Source of the DNA: Epithemia pelagica
Lineage: Eukaryota; Bacillariophyta; Bacillariophyceae; Surirellales; Surirellaceae
Assembly: GCA_946965045.2 (NCBI GenBank)
Contig: OX337240.1
Coordinates: 2,852,001-2,916,000 of the forward strand
DNA: 64,000 bases
Direction of reading: 5' to 3'
Both the position numbers and the translations under genes were made by a program. The first letter of the stretch is position 1. Every line of letters begins with the position of its first letter. This document shows positions 55,547-64,000 of this stretch, in pieces. Under the pieces are notes generated by a model, which was given only the letters and a program-made list of their open reading frames with translations, was not told the DNA's origin and made no database searches.

Positions 55547-56295
55547 TCAAATCGCAAAATCATAGCCGCATATCTACTGGCCAAGGAAATCCAGATACGA
55601 GACCCCGTGTTTGTATTTTCCATCCAAGATCCAGTCTCAACTTCTGGTGATTCTGTCGCATCCCCTCCTCCAGTGCTTTCCAATGGACGATCACCCGGAA
55701 GAAGATCCCCTAAGGCCTATATGTCCCTCCTCACTGTTACAAATGCAGAGGACAGTCTTCGGAGATTGCAATCCCTATAGAAATGTTCAACTAGTCCAGA
55801 GGCCAGAGGGAGTACTCTGTAGTGTGTGATACTCCATGGCGAGTAGTACATGGCGAGTTCGTCGTAGCATCTTGATCCTTGAACAAGATCGGGGATGGAA
55901 GAGAAGTAGTCTAGACTCTAGACTGGAGCGAGAACCACCCCAGTCTCCATTTCGTGACGCGTCGTATGGTCCGTGACGAGACGTGACGTTTAGTGACAAT
56001 AGAGTTCGCATATCCAAACCCGTGTCTGGAACGTGACCAGTCCCGCCAAACAACATCCGAAGAATCTCCCAACCCAAACATCTGGTCGCTGTGTTCTACC
56101 TGTGTTCTGTGTGGGTTCTCTGTTCTCTCTAGTGTTCGTATCGCGTCTTTTCTAGAGAGCAAGAAACAAGAAACAAAAATTAGCTAACAATTAGCACTTG
56201 GCACGATAATATGTTGAAGAGAGAACGGGAAGGGCGAACTCCGAACTCCAACCACCAACCAGGGACGTCCAGTTCCAGTATTACAATGCTAAAAT
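55547..56295. other. Divergent intergenic region
   Basis: Between the 5' sides of gene B and the next plus-strand gene. Has an ACGTGACG/CGTCACG-rich patch (55950-55995), which may hold CRE-like sites. An upstream exon of gene B could hide here: ATGGAAAATACAAACACG on the minus strand near 55,630 starts a short frame. Confidence 0.35.
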
Positions 56296-57345
56296 ATGTC
56301 GGTTCCTACAGCTGGTATCATGCCGTTGGAGATGGACCGGAAACACAAGAAGAAGATGATGAGAAAAAATAAAGTTACGACGGAAGACGATGGAGGGTCT
56401 CTTGTTCTTCCGACACGACAAGAATTGTATCGGACCAAGGTCTTTCATCGCATCACTAGCACCACTCGTAGCAACTCGTCGCTTCTCGAGGCGTGTATTC
56501 GACACCATTTGTGGCAGGGAGAATTGGCCGTCCGTCGTGGAGGGGCCCTGATCATTCCAAAACAACAACCACAAAAGAAGAAAAAGAAAAAGACGACGAG
56601 TCACTACAGCTCAAAACCACCCAGCTACATGCCATCCTCTCCCTCGCACCATATAATCCAACATCGAGAAGAAGAAGAAGTATTTTGGGATGCTCCACAA
56701 GAACAAGAAGTAGACGATGCGGTTCAGAATCCTACAAATGTTCTGTCGTGGAACAGGAGGCGGTGTCTGATGGAATGGACGACTCATGGCATTGGCCTTG
56801 TGTCACTCGTGGGGTATTTTATCGTTACCAACGCCGTCCAGTGATTGCTGGATCGTCTCTTGACACCAACGACTCGACCACCACCGTCCATAGCCGCCCA
56901 AAATTTCAACCATATGACAGCCGCCTCGATAACCAACGACAACGTACCGGTTCGGGTATCGACCGGACTCCAACAAGCAATATGTGTGATACTAGGAGCA
57001 CTCGTGTTGCGTGGCATGACCACCAGTCTGTATTGGTTTTCCTCTCCCCGTGTCTACGATTGTGTCAAATTCCATTTGCACAATCAACGACGGCAACAAG
57101 AACCGAGTGGATGGTATTCGCTCATGGACCGGTGGTATCCTCGACAATGTGTTCCACAGGTGGAAATGGTCGTTTTTCTGGTGGCATGTGTCTTGTTGGC
57201 CCATACCGTCGATGAGTGGAATGAGGTTTTGTTTCAAGGACTGTTTGGTTCCGCCGCAACCAATCATGTTTTGACGAATTTGACCTGCAATGTCGTGACA
57301 ATGGTGTTGGCCTTGGTTGCCTTGTGTCATGGGGGAGGATTTTAA
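56296..57345 (+). pseudogene. Unknown membrane protein family, interrupted by TGA
   Basis: The ATG at 56296 opens 182 codons to a TGA at 56842, and the same frame then continues for 166 codons to 57345. The first part is soluble and basic (QPQKKKKKKTTSHYSS), ending in THGIGLVSLVGYFIVTNAV, a likely membrane helix. After the stop come AICVILGALVLRG, then YWFSSPRVYDCVKFHLHNQ, VEMVVFLVACVLLAH and NVVTMVLALVAL, that is three more helices. A small GT-AG intron that would remove the TGA and keep the frame was looked for and not found. The decayed copy at 50.9-51.7 kb has CAG-TGA at the same point, so the stop may be older than the duplication. Family and function are unknown. Confidence 0.55.
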
Positions 57346-57511
57346 TTGCATTAACCAAGACATGTCGTTTCGACAAAAAAGAGGCGACTCGAACCACCAC
57401 ACTACTCGCAACTACTGGCTCATGAACATCCTGTTGAATATGACATTTTCAAAACGTTCGTGGCACCTTTTCCGCCTTTGCTTTTACCTAGTTTTCACAT
57501 TCAGACCAATC

Positions 57512-59811
57512 TCAGTCTTCGCTGTCCCACTTTTGCTTGTTGTATCCAAGCATACCTGCGGCTTCTTTTTGTTCTGGATCCAAATCATCCCAAGCAAATT
57601 CCGTTGATGGTGGCACCTCGTTAGCGTTCCACATTTTCTTGCTGTATCCCAGGAGCGAGGCGCCGGAGCGCACTGTGCAGAACAAGACAACGAAAAATGA
57701 TAAGCATTCAAGGACTATTTGTCTCCTCCAACAAACAATCAAGTCATCTTACCGTGTTCGGGGAGTTCGTCCCAGTCAAAGTCGTCGTATGCTTCTTCAT
57801 GAATAGTGGAAGACAGGGGTTCCGCTCCTTCTGCCAATCCTGCTCCTTTGTTCGTTTCTTTTATCACATTGGCGGAAAGTTGTTCCCAATCCGATCGCAT
57901 CAACATGGATGCAATGAGAGATCCCGAACAGGCGTAGCCGACCACAACAGAGCCCACCTTGGTTTGAAGATCAAAGTTGAGCACCAAGGCAAATATGGAG
58001 GCCAAAGGAATTGTCACTCCCCAGCTCCCAATTAATCCCAAGGCTGTTGCGAGTGCGTAGCGACCTTGCGCTCCCAAAATCGACCAGCACATGGAGCCAA
58101 ACATTAATGCTATGTTCCCCACACCCACCAAAGGAAATAGATCAGTCAATATAGTTTGCAAGGTTTCATCCGTGGTGAAAAAGCGTGTTAGGATATCTTT
58201 CATGGCAATAATTGGAAGGGAAAAGATAAGGGAAAAGAGGGTTCCGAGGTAGAGGGATTTGTTCCCCATGCTTCGGGCCCGGTAGGGTTGGCCGGAACCC
58301 ATCATTTTGCCAACCTTGACTTCAGCCGCATCGGCAATGGCCAAGGAGATTTCTTCAATGGCCTCCCAGAACCATCCCAACAATCCCCAGGCCGAGACTT
58401 AGGCAGGACCCATAAATCCAGCCAACACGGTCAACACTTCCCATTCTCCCGTGGTCATGACAAATCCAATCGAGATGGGAAGCGATGTCTTGAAAAAGAT
58501 GCGGAGGGCTTGTGTGTTGGAGGGAGCAAAGTTGCCAATCATTCCACCACAATAATCCTTGAGCCAACCCTTGTCCACTAAAATGGCCACAAAAATCACG
58601 GTCGACACCACGTCCACTGCCAAACCCAAGAGGGCTATATCTTGTAGACCGGGATTGCTATATTTGGCATAGAGAAAGGTGGAGACAAATGTCACAATCC
58701 CTTCCGAGATTGTGAAACACGCCGTAAACACTTCATGTTCAACAACTTCCAGAATATGGTCCAATCCCGTCCGATATACTTTAAAGAGATAGGAAACAAA
58801 CTCCACTTGAGCGTAGCTCAGGCCAATGTCGGCCACTTCTTGTTCAAAGCCAAACAAGAAGATAATGTCTTCCAAAAAGAACCATAAAATGACCCCCGTG
58901 GGCAACAGGAGGGCTTGGTAAAAGACAACTCCAATTTGTACATATTGACCCGCGAGGTAATGTTTCTGCGCCCCCGCGGCATGGCTGCACAGCGTAAACA
59001 AGGACGTCAAGGCCCCTTGCATAAACATGGTGGCCAAGGAAAGGACAGTGTCTACAATAAATAACGCCGAGAGCTCTTCGGTTCCCACCAAACGACCAAT
59101 AATGGCCACTTCCATCAACTGTAAGACCTGAACGACAAAGGTATGAATGGTAAAGGGCAAGGCGAGCTTGACAATACCTCGTGTATCGCCGTCGCACTTG
59201 TAAAACTTGTATTGCTTCCAGGAAGATACCGTAAGGGTACGTCGATCAACACAGGAGGAGGATGCCTTACAGTGGTTGTAGTCCACTGTTTCTGGTTCGT
59301 CAGCTGGGCCACCTTTGGATGAAACCGAAGAGAAACTGTGGTCCGTCGTCGGCGGCCTGTTGTGGTCGGCCGTTGACCTGCTCGAGAACGACATATTGTC
59401 GTTGTCGTCATCATCATCTCCATCATGATTCATGTGCAGAAGGGCTTGGACGACTTGTCCCCCTCCTTGAATTCTTCGGACATCACGCGCTTTAGGATGC
59501 CACAACTCCTTGGTGGCCACATATTCTGTCATGGCCTCTTCCAAGTAGGCCATACCGGTAAAATTCCCCTTGGACGAATTGGAAACGGATCCATCGTCCA
59601 CGTGCTTCTTCTTAGTGTTTTGGTGGCGTAGCAGACTTTTCACCGAGCGATTGCTATTGCTGGTGGTTACCGATCCTTCGTCATGGTCTTGTACATGCTC
59701 CTCCAGTGTCCTCCATCTGGCCGTATTACCTACCAATCCATCCTCCTCCTCCAAGCCACTGGATTGTCGCAAAAAGACATTTTCATGTTCTTGATGGTCC
59801 TCCTCCTCCAC
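57512..59811 (-). pseudogene. MATE-family transporter, interrupted by one TAA
   Basis: MATE proteins export organic cations and drugs using a H+ or Na+ gradient across 12 helices. The first exon (to 57753) starts somewhere above 59811; no ATG lies in that frame above the first Met at about 59,545 (MAYLEEAMTEY), so an upstream exon is possible. The transporter body runs from about 59,160 (LALPFTIHTFVVQVLQLMEV) to 57,850. A TAA at 58399 replaces the Glu of the well-kept GPAEVSAWG motif (reads GFMGPA-stop-VSAWGLL) without a shift. An 80-base intron (57752-57673) joins exon 2, which ends in two LGY-x-x-x-x-W units (LGYSKKMWNANE and LGYNKQKWDSED) around an acidic DWDDLDPEQ-type stretch, a tail seen on many stramenopile proteins. 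Confidence 0.75.
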
Positions 59812-60715
59812 ACAAAGCTACACGAAATTACACCCTCAAAGCCACCCCCGCTGGGGGGTAGTTCTTTGGGTTCTGTTTGTACACTACTCCCCGAAGTGGT
59901 GAACACGAAGTGTCAGGTGTTGTTACATATGACAGAATCCGAACCGCTTGGAAAGAACCAATCAAGAAAGATCCTACTATGACGTCGTCTGACGTGACCA
60001 AATAACCGTCTCGTCGTATGGCATTGACGAATCGCTGACAAATGAAAGAAAGTCATGGAAGCCTCGATTTACCTCCGCCCAACTTTTAGTAGTGATCAGA
60101 CACGACGAGAAATGTTCAGAATTGGTTGAAAAAGTGGAACATGGAGCTGAACGATGACCTACCTACCTATCTACCTATCTACCTATCTACCTACCTAAAT
60201 ACCTACCACCCGTTCTCGATGATAACAATACAAGTAATGACAACGACCCCCTTGTACCAGTGATGACGACGCGTACGAGCCCGAGCCCGAGCAACAATAG
60301 GACAAGCCAACCTCGCCAAACACTGCAACAGGTGAAAAGGCAAGCAACAAGGGAAAGGGAGGAAAGGGGCGCGATAAGCCTATTGTAAATGCTTTGTCAT
60401 CAAAGGTGAGGACGGCAAAACTTGGAGCTACCCTCCGTCATCCGAGAATTCAAGCGCCATGACGACAATTCTTTATCATTTCCATTACCATTACATGTTT
60501 AATCATCTACATGGTTATTTCATCATTCTATTGTGTTGTTGTTACGGGTATCCCGGCTCGTCACCATTGACTCCATTTCGTCTATTTGGGCAGTGATTCG
60601 TCAAGTCAGTGACGCGTCACGTCACGAAGAGGGTCCGTGACGTGACGCAGTAGCAACCTTGCACATCATCTATTAGAGCCCACCTACAAAAGACGCTTGA
60701 AAAGACGCGATCTTA
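59812..60715. other. Intergenic region with microsatellite, no gene seen
   Basis: Probably holds the promoter and perhaps a first exon of the MATE gene. A GTCACGTCACG-rich patch lies at 60600-60650. Confidence 0.4.
60158..60208. repeat. (CCTA/TCTA)n microsatellite
   Basis: About 12 imperfect tetranucleotide units, ACCTATCTACCTATCTACCT in the centre. Confidence 0.9.
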
Positions 60716-61164
60716 GGCCGTTCCTCGAGCACGACAAAACCAATTTGAGAACGTGACATCTTGGAGAATTTTCACATTGTCCATCCTCGAGCAAAACCAA
60801 AACCAAAACAAGAGCCCGCGCCTAGGTCCCCAACACTCCCCAAAAGTACTCTGTGGAATTGAATAAGAATACTATTCGAAAGTTGGAATACTTCATTAGG
60901 GATTGGGGGACCGTTGGAGTCGAACGCGCGCCGCTGAAGTCCAGAACGCGCGCTGGAAGTTTCTGTATCCCATATGTACACTAGAATAAAGATAACACAA
61001 TCCCTAATGCTATTTCAGGATTTGTCGGCCGACAAATCCTGAGCTTTGGATTTGTCGGAATGGAGGGCCGACAAAAACTGTGCAGTGAAATATGACGTCA
61101 AGATGATGTAAATTGATGACGTGTCACGTTTTCAGATTGGTTTTGTCGTGCTCGAGGAACAGCC
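60716..61164. mobile_element. Harbinger/Tourist-type MITE, 449 bp
   Basis: Left end GGCCGTTCCTCGAGCACGAC; right end on the other strand GGCTGTTCCTCGAGCACGAC; similarity runs on for about 48 bases. TTA flanks both ends (60713-60715 and 61165-61167), the 3-bp target typical of PIF/Harbinger elements. No protein is coded. Inside is a perfect 28-base palindrome at 61015-61042, and the GTCGG/CCGAC core recurs just after it. Confidence 0.75.
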
Positions 61165-61216
61165 TTAGGCATGTGCTGGAATCTGGAAAACCGAACCATG
61201 AGATCATGAGAGGAGT

Positions 61217-62117
61217 GAAATGAGGGACTTTCATGACAGACGTTCGGAGAAACTTTCAAAAATTAGACTGACATTCGGACAGACCATCCAGTGACCGTCG
61301 ATGTCTCCATTACTCTTCCATATTGACTCTTCTTAAAGAAAATGACCCTAGTTGTCTTGTCAGTGCCACTTCAGCTGCATTCCCAAGTTTAACCCTATCC
61401 CTAAAAACGAAAGTTTCCCCGAATGTCTCTCATTTCGCTATAAAGGCCTGAAAAAGTCAAGTGAAAGACTTTCGGATAGCTTTTTGAGAGACGTTCGGAG
61501 TTTTAGGATAGCTTTTTGAGAGACTTTCGGGAAAACTTTTGATCCCCGTACACTACTATATAATGAACCCAACCAGCAACGAATTGTGGGCACAATACTA
61601 CTTACGAGCTCCACCGGACTGACATTGTTACAGCAGTAGCCCGTGCTTTTCAAGGCCTCCACTGTTTTCTCTATAGTGATTCTATTTTCGTAGGAAGACC
61701 ACTACGGTCATTTTGCACTGCATAACACCACAATGGCACACTCAAGCCGGTGTGCACCTCCAACGAAAGGTCCTAGCACTCCTCCGACCATCAAGGAGTC
61801 TTCAGAATCAAGTGTACCGTGATGGGTGAAAAGGGCGGCATTGAGTTGGCGAGTTTGATCGACCTACAAGAACATTTGGAAAGACTTCCACTTTGGGGGT
61901 GGAAGGTCGCGACGAGATGATCGTCATTGGAGATGAATTATGATGGAACGAACGAAGATTGCAGGGAGGGACGACAATGGATGCTTTGGTATGGATGGAT
62001 GAGGCGTAGGAGAGCAACGGCAAGGACACACGGCAATCAACTGGAGGATTTCGAAGCAACCAAAAAGCTATTTATCCGAAAGTCCTTCTATATGTTCCTC
62101 TAAAAGTCCCTCATTTC
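61217..62117. repeat. Possible non-coding element with inverted ends
   Basis: GAAATGAGGGACTTT at 61217-61231 is repeated in inverted form at 62103-62117, and related GACTTTCGG/CCGAAAGTC pieces occur within. A direct repeat with 32-base period (GGATAGCTTTTTGAGAGAC) lies at 61474-61530. No target duplication or coding frame was found. It sits right before gene C. Confidence 0.35.
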
Positions 62118-62210
62118 CCTATTCCCTGAGATCATTCACCATCGACCACAACCAAAAAGAGCAAACAGCGTCAGCTACAACCCTTGGATACAACAAAGCC
62201 GTATCGCGTC

Positions 62211-64000
62211 ATGAGCAATAAGAACAAGAATGGCCGCTTACCAGCAGACAGGAATACGACAACGACGAACAAGAGATGTGTCGTCCACAACAACAGCAGT
62301 GGTGGTTTCACTGCAATTCGTCTGACTTGGAAACGGATCTTTTGGCATTTCGCGCTAGCAACGGTCGTGCCATTCGCCCTTGCGATTGTGTTGCGCCGAG
62401 AAACAAGTCTTTTTGCTTCTCCGAATGACAATACTGCTACCCACCCAAGCTTTGTTGGACGGGCGAAACAAGAAAAGGTTTGTCGACGACAGGTGGGAAG
62501 GAACAGTCTCGATAATACACGGCAAAGGAAAAACAAGACGCAGTCTTCTTCTTCCTTGGAAGTCTATCACGAAACACTGGTTCATCCGGCCTTGCTGTCG
62601 CACAAGTTTCCTCAGCAGGTGGCCCTGGTGGTTGCCAGTCGGATCAGCAGTGACATGTCGGTGGTCCATCATGTCTTGAAACACACGACCGTCCAACACT
62701 GTCATGTGCTGCACTTGGTTCACCATGAGGAGAATGAGAAGGACGCTTCGTCCTTGACGTGGAAGGACGATCCACGAGTGCATTGGACGACGGTAACGAA
62801 TCTAGAGGCCGCTCGGACATGGTTCCTCGATCGCTGGGGTGCACCGAATGACGATGCAGAAGAAGAAGAAGAGGAAACAATAAAGAAAAAACTGGATGTC
62901 ATTCTTTTGGATACCCTACTGTAAGTACATGAGCAGGACTGAGAGAATGTTTTGCAGCAGTGCCATGCATTCTGCTGGTTCTTTCACAAGAACTGCTCAC
63001 GAAAGCATTTCTCTGCCGCACCTTTTTCTTGCAGAGACATGGATACACCATATAACTTGTTCTCTCATCCCATGTTACGTGACCAATCCTTTCTGGATGC
63101 TATGGCTTTGGCACTCTCTCCGACGGGCGTGTTGGTAGCCCATGTTGGAGCAGTTACAGCCGCGACACCACCATCAATAATAACAACAGGCGGTGTGGAT
63201 TCTTATCCCCTCGAACGCTTTACGAGTATCTGGACCGATTCCGAGGCTACAAGAATGGTAGCCTATTCCGAATCGATTATCCTTGGTGGTCACCGCTCGG
63301 ATCACCAAGTCCACGAATTTCGTATCGTCTTTATGGATAATGATGCCATGCTGGCCAAATGGTATGCCGAGGCCTCCTCCATTCAGGTCGAACTGACCAA
63401 GAGGATTTCAAGTTCTGGTGGTGGACCACCAGCTGCACAACCACTGCGGTTTCTAGACGGAGCCACTCAACAAATCTATCATTTCCCCAGCCGCATGCAA
63501 GAAAACCATTATTGTCAAACGACGACACAAAAATCACCGCATTGTACCGTCGTTCGAGGGTTTGACCCCGATGTGCCCAATTTACCCGTTTCAGCTCTGG
63601 AATTTGGTACCAGTCGCGTGGCCAATGCCGGAAGGGGCGTCTTTTTCAAACAAGCCTTTGCCAAGGGAACCTACTTTACCATCGAAGAGGCAGTCCATAC
63701 TATGTTTGTCAAGCCCATGACGACTAAAATTATTCAAGATTTATGGAAATTGATACCAGCCAAGTGGAAAGCCTTGGGCAATTACTTGGATGGCTACGGA
63801 TTCATGGACGATTTTTGGGGTCTGGAAGCATATATGGTCGATCCAGGCATTACCACCTTTGCCAATCATGGATGCAATGGGACCAACAATATTGGATTAG
63901 CTACAAACTTTACCGAACTTACGGCCACTGTAGAGGAAATTACCACCTTGCTTCTGCCGTTCCAGTACCTCTTTGATCCTGCCGGGGATCGGTCCCACTT
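62211..64000 (+). CDS. Polyamine gene C: degenerate aminopropyltransferase / SET fusion (3' end outside window)
   Basis: Exon 1 is 62211-62920; a 114-base intron (GTAAGT...TTGCAG) leads to exon 2 from 63035, open to the window edge. A signal anchor (FWHFALATVVPFALAIVL) is followed directly by the aminopropyltransferase part (LEVYHETLVHPALL), so the decarboxylase is absent. Where gene B has the nucleotide-binding GGGEG loop, C has VVASRISSDMS, and the active-site Asp-Pro is DTLLDMDTP; the domain is probably not catalytic. Exon 2 goes on through DGATQQ into a SET domain (NAGRGVFFK, YMVDPGITTFANHGCNG) that is intact as far as seen. The intron has the same place and phase (2) as intron 2 of gene B. 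Likely a SET methyltransferase with a substrate-binding or structural pseudoenzyme. Confidence 0.75.

Noticed and set aside
1-64000. Alternative genetic code to explain in-frame stops
   Set aside because: TAA, TAG and TGA each occur both inside broken frames and as normal ends of intact genes such as the rhomboid, GTPase and gypsy frames.

Overview
The window reads as nuclear DNA of a diatom, probably a pennate species with a repeat-rich genome. The evidence is: proteins that begin with a hydrophobic leader followed by an ASAF-like junction (AQAF, TAF, TAW), as in stramenopile plastid targeting; few, short GT-AG introns; serine/proline 'PSxMPS' linkers; and above all a family of fused S-adenosylmethionine decarboxylase / aminopropyltransferase / SET genes, a fusion type known from diatoms and proposed to build the long-chain polyamines of the silica wall. 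The species cannot be named from the sequence alone.

Layout. 0.6-3.6 kb: two broken genes (a multi-membrane protein and a secreted protein with one in-frame TGA). 3.8-12.0 kb: an 8.2-kb non-LTR retrotransposon flanked by a 14-bp target-site duplication. 12.1-21.2 kb: a Got1-like vesicle protein, a plastid NusG/KOW/SAP protein, a kelch protein and a 1,400-residue low-complexity membrane protein. 22.1-27 kb: a heavily decayed LRR-TIR gene and non-coding remnants. 27.1-30.8 kb: an unknown protein and a rhomboid protease. 30.9-37.4 kb: a 720-bp mariner-type MITE next to a complete Ty3/gypsy element with LTRs that look identical. 37.7-45.5 kb: dispersed repeats, the first polyamine fusion gene (A), a circularly permuted ribosome-assembly GTPase and a plastid PAP/fibrillin-like protein. 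46-51.7 kb: a low-complexity protein, a Dicer/RIG-I-type helicase with a dsRNA-binding domain, and a pseudogene. 52.7-59.8 kb: the second polyamine fusion gene (B, with an in-frame TAA), an unknown membrane protein (in-frame TGA) and a MATE transporter (in-frame TAA). 60-62.2 kb: a Harbinger-type MITE and other repeats. 62.2-64 kb: the third polyamine gene (C), cut by the window edge.

The main biological story is the three polyamine genes spread over 25 kb. A has decarboxylase plus aminopropyltransferase and has lost the SET part. B has all three domains but a stop codon in the decarboxylase. C has no decarboxylase and an aminopropyltransferase without its glycine loop, followed by an intact SET domain up to the window edge. 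Shared splice sites show common descent, so this is a set of fusion paralogs whose domains have been kept or lost in different combinations.

A second theme is how often a conserved reading frame is cut by one stop codon with no shift of frame (3323, 15530, 22669, 24425, 54953, 56842, 58399). All three stop codons are used this way, so this is not a changed genetic code. The best explanation is a decaying or heterozygous accessory region.
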